Below are positions 45,366 to 53,306 of a DNA stretch of 64,000 nucleotides, one piece after another. The position numbers and the translations under genes are program-made. Numbering within the stretch: position 1 is the first letter of the stretch; each line of letters begins with the position of its first letter. The notes under the pieces were generated by a model. It was not told where the DNA came from, did no database searches, and saw only the letters and a list, made by a program, of their open reading frames with translations. The DNA lies in contig JAKLEN010000007.1 of the NCBI GenBank assembly GCA_022711665.1, positions 1 to 64,000 on the forward strand, given 5' to 3'. Source of the DNA: Acidobacteriota bacterium. Lineage in GTDB: Bacteria; Acidobacteriota; Aminicenantia; Aminicenantales; Saccharicenantaceae.

Positions 45366-46484
45366 ATGAGCGTTTTCGACCGGATCCGGAACGAGTTCCC
45401 CGAGCTCGCCAGGATCATCCATCTGAACAGCGCGGCCCTGTCGCTGATGCCCGAGTGCTCCAAACAGGCCCTGGTCGCGGCCCTGGCCGACCGGGAGCTG
45501 ACCAGCGAGGCCCGGACGGCCCTACGGGTCGGCCGGGACCTGGACGCGCGGCAGAAGATCGGACGCCTGATCAACGCCCCGGCCGAGACGATCTGCGTCG
45601 TGGCCAACACCTCGGAAGGCCTGAACGTTGCGGCCCAGGGCCTCGATTTCCGGCCCGGCGAGAACGTCGTCCTCTCCGAGAACGAGTTCGTGGGCAACAT
45701 CGTCCCCTGGCTGAACCTGGCCTCGAAGGGCGTCCTGGTCAAGCGGGCCGCCGTCCCCTTCGGCCAGGACCCGGCCGCCGCCATCAGGGCCGCCGTCGAC
45801 ACCCGGACGAAGGTCGTCGCCCTCAGCCTGGTCGGCTGGATCGACGGTTTCAAGACCGACGTGGCCGCCCTCGGCCGCTTCTGCCGCGAGCGGGACATCC
45901 TCTTCGTCGTGGACGGCATCCAGGGCGTCGGCGCGGTCGGCCTGGACGTCGCCGCCTCGCACATCGACTTCCTGGCCTGCGGGGCGCAGAAATGGCTGAT
46001 GTCGCCGAACGGCACCGGCTTCCTGTACGCCTCGAAAAATATCCTGCCTCGGATCCGCCAGAAATACATGGGCTACCTGAGCCTCGACTCCGACGCCGAC
46101 AACGCCTTCGACTTCGAGATCCGGCCGAGGACCGACGCCTCCCGGTTCCATCTGGGGTCGTACAACGACAAGGGCATCGCCGCCCTGGGGCGGTCCCTGT
46201 CGCTCATCCTGGAGGCCGGGATCGCCGAGGTCCAGAAGCACGTCGTCGGGCTGAACGTCCGGGCCGCGGCCGGCCTGCGGCAGAAGGGCTACACGATCGT
46301 CTCGAGCCTGGACCCGGACCATATGTCGGGCATCCTGACCTTCCGGGGGGCCGACACCGCGTCGGCCTACGAGCGCCTCATCAGCCGGGGCATCGTCGTC
46401 TCCCTCCGCAACGGGTGGATCCGCATCTCGCCCCACGTCTACAGCAACGGCGAGGACATCGACCGGCTGCTGGCGGCTCTTTAG
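45366..46484 (+). CDS. Class V aminotransferase (cysteine desulfurase / isopenicillin-N epimerase-like)
   Basis: A 372-residue fold-type I PLP enzyme. FPELARIIHLNSAALSLMP opens the protein, NTSEGLNVAAQGL near residue 80 binds the phosphate, FVVDGIQGVGAVGLDV near residue 180 holds the ring-binding Asp, and ACGAQKWLMSPNGTGFLY near residue 205 holds the Schiff-base Lys. GGAGG lies ahead of the ATG. The branch includes cysteine desulfurases, kynureninase-like and epimerase enzymes; the short C-terminus and lack of a loop Cys argue against a classical cysteine desulfurase. Placed with a peptidase, an antiporter-like transporter and an ornithine-cyclodeaminase-like enzyme, an amino-acid catabolic role fits. 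Confidence 0.87.
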   Translation: MSVFDRIRNEFPELARIIHLNSAALSLMPECSKQALVAALADRELTSEARTALRVGRDLDARQKIGRLINAPAETICVVANTSEGLNVAAQGLDFRPGENVVLSENEFVGNIVPWLNLASKGVLVKRAAVPFGQDPAAAIRAAVDTRTKVVALSLVGWIDGFKTDVAALGRFCRERDILFVVDGIQGVGAVGLDVAASHIDFLACGAQKWLMSPNGTGFLYASKNILPRIRQKYMGYLSLDSDADNAFDFEIRPRTDASRFHLGSYNDKGIAALGRSLSLILEAGIAEVQKHVVGLNVRAAAGLRQKGYTIVSSLDPDHMSGILTFRGADTASAYERLISRGIVVSLRNGWIRISPHVYSNGEDIDRLLAAL

Positions 46485-46504
46485 GAAGCGGGCCGGAGGG
46501 AGAC

Positions 46505-47929
46505 ATGCTCCAAGCGCATCCGTGGCTGGCCGTCGTCCCGCCCCTGGTCGTCATCCTCGTCTCGATCGTCTGGAAGAGGATCTTCCTGGCCCTGTTCCTC
46601 GGCCTCTGGCTGGGGGCGACGCTCCTGGCCGGCGGCGACCCGGTCCGGGGGATCTTCGGATGCATCGAGCGCTGCCTCGACGTCTTCAAGGACGGGGACC
46701 TGGCCAAGGTCGTCTTCTTCTGCTGCTTCATCGGCGCGGTCATGGCCCTCATCCAGCGCTCGGGCGGGGTCCGGGGCTTCATCGAGTTCCTCTCCAGGCG
46801 GAAGCTGGTCAAGAGCCGGCGCCAGGCCCAGTTCCTGACCGTGGCCATCGGGGCCGTGATCCCGATCGAATCCAGCATCAACGTCCTCATCCCCGGGAGC
46901 ATCTCCCGGCCTCTCTACGACGAGTTCCGGATCTCCCGGGAGAAGCTGGCCTTCCTGAGCCTGTCCTTCTGCGCGCCCATCTGCACGATGGTCCCCATCA
47001 ACGCCTGGGGGGCCTACGTCTCCGGGATCATGGCCGGCCAGGGGATCCCGTCGCCGTTCAGCCTCTATCTCCGGGCCATCCCCTTCAACCTCTACTCGAT
47101 CTTCGCCATGGGCTTCGCCGTCATCCTGATCGCCTGTCAGAAGGATTTCCTGGCCATGGCCAAGGCCGAGCGGCGGGCCCGCGAAGGCGGCTCAGCCGCG
47201 TCCGCTTCAGCCGGGGCCTCGGCCCTGTCCGGCGAGGGCCTGACGCTCGATCCCAAGGAGGGCGTCCGGCCCCGGGCCGGACGCATGCTCGTCCCGGTGG
47301 CGGCCATGGTCGCGGCCATGATCGGCGGCATGCTCATCACCGGGCACGGCGACTTCACCGAGGGCCAGGGCGCCACGGCCGTGTTCTACGCCGTGCTCCT
47401 GGCCGTACTGGTCGCCGCCGTCCAGTACCGGCTGGCCGGGGTCCTGTCCTTCGGCGAGACGTCGACCCTGTTCTTCAAGGCCGTCGGAGGCATGGCCGGC
47501 ATGGGCTTCCTCATCACCATGAGCTTCGCCATCAGCACGCTCTGCCTCGACCTCAAGACCGGCCCCTTCGTGGCCGGCGCCGCCCGACACATCATCGACC
47601 TGAAGGTCGTGCCCGCCGTTCTCTTCGCCCTGACCGCGTTCATCTCGTTCGCCATCGGCACGGCCTGGGGGTCCTGGGCCATCATGCTGCCGATCGGGCT
47701 GGCCTTCGCGCCCGGGGCGGGGCTGCGGACGCTGATCGTCCTCGGGGCCATGATGAGCGGCGGCGTCTTCGGCAACCACTGCTCGCCGATCGCCGACACG
47801 ACCCTCATGGCCACCCTGGCCTCGGGCGGGAACCATATCGAGAACATCCGGGCCATCCTGCCCTATGCGTTGCTCATCGCCGCGTTCACCGGGGCCGTCT
47901 ATCTCGGCCTCGGCGTCATCCTCTTTTAA
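46505..47929 (+). CDS. NhaC-family Na+/H+ antiporter or related amino-acid transporter
   Basis: A 474-residue membrane protein with about 12 segments and a soluble loop near residues 215-260. The pairs VIPIESSINVLIPGSISRPLYDE and FAIGTAWGSWAIMLPIGLAFAP, with GNHCSPIADTTLMATLASG in the C-terminal half, are typical of NhaC and its Na+:amino-acid relatives (for example malate/lactate or tyrosine exchangers). GGAGG lies 5 bases before the ATG at 46505. It sits between an aminotransferase and an ornithine-cyclodeaminase-like gene, so uptake of an amino acid driven by sodium is as likely as plain pH control. Confidence 0.88.
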   Translation: MLQAHPWLAVVPPLVVILVSIVWKRIFLALFLGLWLGATLLAGGDPVRGIFGCIERCLDVFKDGDLAKVVFFCCFIGAVMALIQRSGGVRGFIEFLSRRKLVKSRRQAQFLTVAIGAVIPIESSINVLIPGSISRPLYDEFRISREKLAFLSLSFCAPICTMVPINAWGAYVSGIMAGQGIPSPFSLYLRAIPFNLYSIFAMGFAVILIACQKDFLAMAKAERRAREGGSAASASAGASALSGEGLTLDPKEGVRPRAGRMLVPVAAMVAAMIGGMLITGHGDFTEGQGATAVFYAVLLAVLVAAVQYRLAGVLSFGETSTLFFKAVGGMAGMGFLITMSFAISTLCLDLKTGPFVAGAARHIIDLKVVPAVLFALTAFISFAIGTAWGSWAIMLPIGLAFAPGAGLRTLIVLGAMMSGGVFGNHCSPIADTTLMATLASGGNHIENIRAILPYALLIAAFTGAVYLGLGVILF

Positions 47930-47939
47930 GGAGCCGACC

Positions 47940-48962
47940 ATGGCAAAGATCATGAACCTCGAGGAGATCCTCGAAACCCTGAAAGGGATCGACCCGTCCC
48001 GGGACATCCTGCCGGTCATAGAAGCGGGCTTCGTCGCCTATTCGAAGGGCCGCGTCGTCGTTCCGCCGGTGGGCGAGCTGATCTTCGACGATCCCCCGGG
48101 GGAGACGCACATCAAGTACGGCTACATCAGGAACGACGATCATTTCGCCATCAAGATCGCCTCGAGCTTCCGCGGCAACGCCGGGCGGGGCCTCAACGCC
48201 TGCCAGGGCCTGATCCTCCTCCTCAGCCAGAAGACCGGGGAGCCGGTCTGCATCCTGCTCGACGAGGGCCATCTGACCCAGGTCCGGACGGCGGCCGCCG
48301 GGGCCGTCGTGGCCAGGCACTTCGCCCCCCGGAACATCCGGCGTGTCGGCGTCTTCGGCGCCGGGACGCAGGCCCGCATGCAGATCGAATACCTCCGTTA
48401 CGTCAGGCCCGTCCCGGAGGTCATAGCCTGGTGCCAGAACCAGGAAGAGGCCGCGAGCTACCGGGCCCACATGGAGGGCCTGGGCTTCAGGACGGCGACC
48501 ACGTTCGACCCCGAGGAGGTCGCTTCGACCTGCAACCTCATCGTTACCGCCACGCCCTCGCACCGGCCCCTGCTCGCGGCCGGCCAGATCCGCAAGGGCA
48601 CGCACATCACGGCCATGGGCTCGGACACCGCCGAGAAGCAGGAGCTCGATCCGGAGATCCTGCGGCTGGCCGACCGCCTGGTCGTCGACAGCCTCAGCCA
48701 GGGACGGCTCCGCGGCGAGATGTTCAAGGCCCTGCAGGCGGGCGCCATCGCCGAGGCCAAGCCGGTCGAGCTGGGAACGGCCATCGCCGATCCCGGCCTT
48801 CACCGCCAATCGGACGACGAGATCACCGTGGCCGATCTGACCGGCGTGGCCGTTCAGGACATCCAGATAGCCAAGATGGTCTGGGAGGCCGCCGGCCGGA
48901 CCGCGGGTGGTGGGGGCCGAAACCTCGGCAATGGCTGTTGCGCGCCGAAGAGGGGCGTTTAA
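47940..48962 (+). CDS. Ornithine cyclodeaminase / mu-crystallin family protein
   Basis: A 340-residue NAD(P)-dependent enzyme. VVPPVGELIFDDPPGETHIKYGY and DHFAIKIASSF supply the substrate Lys region (about residues 40-80), QVRTAAAGAVVARHFAP near residue 117 and the Rossmann motif VGVFGAGTQARMQIEYL near residue 137 are typical. ITAMGSDTAEKQELDPEIL near residue 222 contains the Asp that in true cyclodeaminases drives catalysis. AAGGAG lies 6 bases before the ATG. The family covers ornithine cyclodeaminase, ketimine reductases, and alanine or lysine dehydrogenases. Its place next to the NhaC-like transporter and the aminotransferase suggests degradation of an imported amino acid. Confidence 0.88.
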   Translation: MAKIMNLEEILETLKGIDPSRDILPVIEAGFVAYSKGRVVVPPVGELIFDDPPGETHIKYGYIRNDDHFAIKIASSFRGNAGRGLNACQGLILLLSQKTGEPVCILLDEGHLTQVRTAAAGAVVARHFAPRNIRRVGVFGAGTQARMQIEYLRYVRPVPEVIAWCQNQEEAASYRAHMEGLGFRTATTFDPEEVASTCNLIVTATPSHRPLLAAGQIRKGTHITAMGSDTAEKQELDPEILRLADRLVVDSLSQGRLRGEMFKALQAGAIAEAKPVELGTAIADPGLHRQSDDEITVADLTGVAVQDIQIAKMVWEAAGRTAGGGGRNLGNGCCAPKRGV

Positions 48963-49049
48963 GATTACCAGGACACGGAAAAGCATAAGCATGGAACGAC
49001 CGACCGTCCGTTCGAGAATCCAATCCCGCAAGCTCAGGAGGAGGCGCAC

Positions 49050-51716
49050 TTGAAAATGAAACGATTACTGACCGCATTCATCATCATCCTGGCGGCCGCG
49101 ACCGCGGCCCTGGCCCAGACGCATACCGGGACCATCACCGGGATCGTCTTCGACGAACAGGGCGAGCCCCTTCCCGGCGTCGAGGTGGCGATCTCGAGCC
49201 CTCAGCTCATGACCCCGCAGATCGTCCAGGTCACGAACCAGAAGGGCTTCTTCCGTTTTTCCTATGTCCCGCCGGGCTCCTACATGATCAAGGCCGCGCT
49301 CCAGGGATTCTCCCCGGCCGTCAAGGAGAACGTCGTCGTCAGCCTGGGCCTGGTCACCGACCAGAACCTGGAGATGAGCTCCGAGAAGCTCGATAACCAG
49401 GTTGTCGTCGTCGGCCTGGCCCCGAGCGTGGCCCTCGAGAACACGAAGATGTCCATGAACGTCGGCTCGAAGGAGCTGATGCGGCTGCCCGTCACCCGGA
49501 GCCTCGGCAGCTACATGGCCCTGGCGCCGGGCGTCCTGAACGGCGGCATCGCCCTCGGCGGCGGCACGCGCGAGAACGCCATGAACGTCGACGGCATCCA
49601 GATGACCGACCCCGGCGCCGGCGCCGGGCAGACCACCATCCAGGGCATGGATTCCTACGACGAGGTCCAGGTCGAGACCGCCGGGCACGCGGCCGAGTAC
49701 GGCAACGTGTCGGGCGCCGTCATCAACGTCATCACCAAGGCCGGCGGCAACACCTTCGACGGCCAGCTCACGTATTACCACCAGAACAAGGGCCTGCTGT
49801 CGAAGAACTACGAGGGCACCGGCCTGAGCGCCCCGTCGTCGAAGCAGATCTTCAACCACGACGTCAACGCCAGCCTCGGCGGCCCCATCGTCAAGGACAA
49901 GATCTGGTTCTTCCTGAGCGGCGGCGCCATCTGGAACAAGAAGAACGTCTACGGCTTCGCCGCCGACATGCCGAAGACGACGCTCAGCGGCGTCGGCAAG
50001 CTGACCTTCCAGCCCAACGCCAGGAACAACATCTCCGTGATGCTGAACGTGCACAACATGGACCAGCCGTACTACAACGGCAGCCAGTACACGGCGCTCG
50101 AAGCGGGCTGCGACATCGTCAGCGAAGGGACGTCCGGCATCCTCAACTGGATGTCGACCCTCGGCTCCAATACCTTCCTCGAAACGCGGCTGACCCTGGC
50201 CCAGCAGCGGAACGACTACACCGACCGCGTCGAGGAAGTCTCCATGTACGACTACGCGACGAACATGAGCTACAACGGCGGCGGCGGGGACTTCTACCAG
50301 CGCCGGACCCGTTGGACCGGCCAGGCCTCCCTGACCCATTACCTCGACGATCTCCTCGGCTCCCACCAGTTCAAGGCCGGCGTCGAGTACGAAAAGGGCG
50401 AGTCGAAGAACCGCTCTGACTCCGTCGTCGACGAGTACGGCATGAGCACCTACTACACGATGGAAGGCGCGCCGTACGTGGCCGTCCGCCTCCTGCCGGC
50501 CGACCAGCCCTGGCAGATCGACTCCTTCAAGCAGATCGCCGGGTACATCCAGGATTCCTGGAGGCCGAACAAGTACCTGGTCGCCAACCTCGGCCTGCGC
50601 TACGACTACGCCACCTCCTATACCCCGGCCCAGGGCGATTACGACAAGATCACCCTCTCCAAGTGGAACACCCTCGAGCCGCGGCTGACCCTGGGGATCG
50701 ACCCCTTCGGCCGGGGCAAGACCGGGATCAAGCTCGGCTTCTCCAGGTACGCCCTGCTGATGTACACCTGGACCTATGATCTGAACCCCAACGTCCAGGC
50801 CTACGAGGCCTATTTCAACCCTTCGCCGGGCGAGTTCTATCTGGTCGAATGGTACGTGCCCCTGAGCTACACCGTCGATCCCGACCTCAAGCGCCCCTAT
50901 ACCAACGAGTACCTGGTCAGCCTCGACCAGGTCCTGGCCAGCGACTGGTCCGTCAAGGCCAGCTACATCCATCGGGCCACCCGCGACTTCGTCACGACGG
51001 AAGACAGCGCCAGGACCTCGGAGTGGTACGAGCCGGTCACGGTCGACAACCCCTACACCGAAGGGACGATGACGATCTATAACCTGATCGAAGGCGCCCC
51101 GAACCCGTACTACTACGTCTCCAACAACCCCCTGGCCAAGAAGGATTACGACGCCTTCATCTTCGAGATCAACAAGCACCTGTCCCATCGCTACCAGTTC
51201 CGGCTGAACTACACCTGGAGCCGGGCCAAGGGCACCGAGACGCAGGGCAGCAGCAGCAGCGGCGGCGGCCTGAACTCCATCTACTCCGACTGGAACGACC
51301 CCAACTTCCTAATCAACAAGTCCGGCATCCTCGACCGGGACCGGACCCACGAGATCAAGTTCCAGGGCTTCTATATGGCCCCGCTCGGCTTCGTCCTCGG
51401 CCTCTCCTACCAGGGCGTTTCCGGCCTCAGCTATACGCCCTACCGGACCTACACGCTCGACCAGGGCGCCGAGTCGGTGCTCCTGGTCTCCCAGGGCTCC
51501 CTGCGGATGCCGTTCATGAACAAGATCGACATCCGGGTCGAAAAGGAATTCGGCTTCAAGGGCAGCACCCTGGCCGTGTTCGGCACCGTCTACAACCTCC
51601 TGAACAGCAACACCACGACGGGGATCAACACGAACTTCACGTCCAGCCGCTACGGCCTGACGACCGGCATCATGACCGCCCGGACGGTCGAGCTGGGCGC
51701 GCGGTACACTTTCTGA
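49050..51716 (+). CDS. TonB-dependent receptor, Oar-like, with carboxypeptidase-regulatory domain
   Basis: An 888-residue outer-membrane protein with a signal peptide (about 1-24, AATAALA), a carboxypeptidase-regulatory-like domain (about 27-110, GIVFDEQGEPLPGVEVAI, FRFSYVPPGSYMI), a plug (about 120-230, ENAMNVDGIQMTDPG) and a barrel ending in LGARYTF. I read a TTG start at 49050, 5 bases after GAGG; an ATG at 49056 is an alternative. No repeated operator lies in front of it, unlike the receptor at 40222, so it is not part of that regulon. Neighbouring peptidases suggest peptides as cargo. It ends at a strong terminator. Confidence 0.92.
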   Translation: MKMKRLLTAFIIILAAATAALAQTHTGTITGIVFDEQGEPLPGVEVAISSPQLMTPQIVQVTNQKGFFRFSYVPPGSYMIKAALQGFSPAVKENVVVSLGLVTDQNLEMSSEKLDNQVVVVGLAPSVALENTKMSMNVGSKELMRLPVTRSLGSYMALAPGVLNGGIALGGGTRENAMNVDGIQMTDPGAGAGQTTIQGMDSYDEVQVETAGHAAEYGNVSGAVINVITKAGGNTFDGQLTYYHQNKGLLSKNYEGTGLSAPSSKQIFNHDVNASLGGPIVKDKIWFFLSGGAIWNKKNVYGFAADMPKTTLSGVGKLTFQPNARNNISVMLNVHNMDQPYYNGSQYTALEAGCDIVSEGTSGILNWMSTLGSNTFLETRLTLAQQRNDYTDRVEEVSMYDYATNMSYNGGGGDFYQRRTRWTGQASLTHYLDDLLGSHQFKAGVEYEKGESKNRSDSVVDEYGMSTYYTMEGAPYVAVRLLPADQPWQIDSFKQIAGYIQDSWRPNKYLVANLGLRYDYATSYTPAQGDYDKITLSKWNTLEPRLTLGIDPFGRGKTGIKLGFSRYALLMYTWTYDLNPNVQAYEAYFNPSPGEFYLVEWYVPLSYTVDPDLKRPYTNEYLVSLDQVLASDWSVKASYIHRATRDFVTTEDSARTSEWYEPVTVDNPYTEGTMTIYNLIEGAPNPYYYVSNNPLAKKDYDAFIFEINKHLSHRYQFRLNYTWSRAKGTETQGSSSSGGGLNSIYSDWNDPNFLINKSGILDRDRTHEIKFQGFYMAPLGFVLGLSYQGVSGLSYTPYRTYTLDQGAESVLLVSQGSLRMPFMNKIDIRVEKEFGFKGSTLAVFGTVYNLLNSNTTTGINTNFTSSRYGLTTGIMTARTVELGARYTF

Positions 51717-51741
51717 GTCGGACCGGGTTTTGACCTGCGGA

Positions 51742-51789
51742 CCGGAGGGGCGGCGCCGTCGCGAGCGGCGTTGCCCCTCCGGCATTTTT
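51742..51789 (+). terminator. Intrinsic terminator after the second TonB receptor
   Basis: CCGGAGGGGC (51742-51751) pairs with GCCCCTCCGG (51773-51782), with an inner GCCG/CGGC stem, followed by CA and TTTTT at 51785-51789. Confidence 0.9.
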
Positions 51790-51807
51790 GAGCCGGGAGG
51801 ATATCCT

Positions 51808-53250
51808 ATGAAAAAGATCATCGCGGCGGCGGTCATGGCGCTGGCCCTGATCCTGACGACGGGACCGGCCTCGGCCTGCCGGGCCGCCGGCCCGAAGAAA
51901 GCGAACCCGCTCCTGGAGATGGGGATCGTGCCCTATCCCACGGCCGCCGAGCTCGAGGCCTACCCGCTGCCGGGCTCGGCCGTCGCCGCGGCCCCGCTGA
52001 CGGCGGAGGACATCGGCCCCGAATGGGCCAATATCGACGATCTCCGCTGGCTCGAGCCGATCGCCCGGGCCAACAAGGCCGTCCTCCTCGGCGAGAACCA
52101 TTATTACCGCTCCATCCATAACCTCTGCAACCGCATCCTCTTCGCCCTCAACACTTTCGACAGCTATCCCTACCTGATGATGGAGCTGCCGTATTCGAGC
52201 TCCCCGTTCATCGATCAATATGTCGGCCTGGCCGACGATGCCGCGGCGGCGGCCTTTTTCGACCGCCACGTCTCCGGTTTCGCCTCGATGGAAGAGGACC
52301 GGCTCAGGCTCGAGCACATCCGGCGCTGGAACAAGAGCCATCCCGACCGGCGCATCCACGTCGGCACATACGATATCGAGCACCAGTATGCCGTCACCCT
52401 GCGGGACGTCCTGCTGCCGTACTTCGAGCGGAACGGCCGGACATGGCCGGTCGACCCGGCCGGCCAGGCCACGAGGGAGCTCGAAGCCGTCGCGCTCGAG
52501 ATGGCCGCGGCCAACGCCGAGCTGAAGGCCCCGCGTCTCGACCCCGACCTGCCGTTCGTCACGCCGGCCTACATCGGCTGCGTCATCGAGAACCTGCTCT
52601 CGATCATCCGGGCCAGGATCTACAATTTCGACTACTACCGCCAGCGCGGCATCGTCCGGAACCTGACCGATCCCCGGTTCCACGGGCGGGCCTTCGAGGA
52701 GTCCAAGGTCCTCATCCACGGCGGCTCCTATCACACCCCGTCCAAGTTCCCCTACCCCGAAGGCGGCAACTTCCTCCGGGAGGGAGGCTACCTGGCCCAC
52801 GATTACGCCCCGACGAAGGGCCGGACCTACTCGATCCGCTTCGACGGGCTGTCCTTCCGGCTGGGCGGCATGGCCGGGTTCGACATGGCCGCCGGCCTGC
52901 CCTGCGGCAGCGGCTATCGCTACATAGTGACGACGATGCAAAAGGCCCACAAGGACGGCCTCCTGGACAAGGACGGGCACTACATCATCGGCGACGGTGT
53001 GCCCGGCCCGGAGACGGCCGCCTTCTATGCGGTCCTGTTCAAGGCCGCGGCGGCGAACGATTTCGCCCCGTTCCTCGTCCGGTCCATCGATTGGGACGGG
53101 CTGCTCAAGGCGGCGGGGGAGAAGAACGCCAAGCTGGCCGACGAGATCGCCAAGTGGCGGGACGAATACGGGCGCTATGACGCCCTCGTCTTCGTGCCCC
53201 GCTCCGACATCCTGACGCTGAGAAGGAAAGCGGCCGCCGCCGGCCGTTGA
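51808..53250 (+). CDS. Secreted EreA/ChaN-like (TIKI-superfamily type) protein
   Basis: A 480-residue exported protein (signal peptide about 1-24, TTGPASA). After a short linker, NKAVLLGENHYYRSIHN near residue 92 matches the Gly-Glu-x-His motif that opens the erythromycin-esterase/ChaN/TraB superfamily; MMELPYSS and HVGTYDIEHQYA follow in register, and VLIHGGSYHTPSKF near residue 305 may give the second His pair. Members are metal-dependent esterases, haem-binding proteins or proteases; I cannot place this one further. GGGAGG precedes the ATG. It comes after a terminator, so it probably starts a new unit with the M28 and HEFVH genes behind it. Confidence 0.6.
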   Translation: MKKIIAAAVMALALILTTGPASACRAAGPKKANPLLEMGIVPYPTAAELEAYPLPGSAVAAAPLTAEDIGPEWANIDDLRWLEPIARANKAVLLGENHYYRSIHNLCNRILFALNTFDSYPYLMMELPYSSSPFIDQYVGLADDAAAAAFFDRHVSGFASMEEDRLRLEHIRRWNKSHPDRRIHVGTYDIEHQYAVTLRDVLLPYFERNGRTWPVDPAGQATRELEAVALEMAAANAELKAPRLDPDLPFVTPAYIGCVIENLLSIIRARIYNFDYYRQRGIVRNLTDPRFHGRAFEESKVLIHGGSYHTPSKFPYPEGGNFLREGGYLAHDYAPTKGRTYSIRFDGLSFRLGGMAGFDMAAGLPCGSGYRYIVTTMQKAHKDGLLDKDGHYIIGDGVPGPETAAFYAVLFKAAAANDFAPFLVRSIDWDGLLKAAGEKNAKLADEIAKWRDEYGRYDALVFVPRSDILTLRRKAAAAGR

Positions 53251-53306
53251 CGGGCCGGGCGGCGCCCGGCCCGGCGGCCCGCCCGAAGGGCCGACGGAGG
53301 ACTGGC

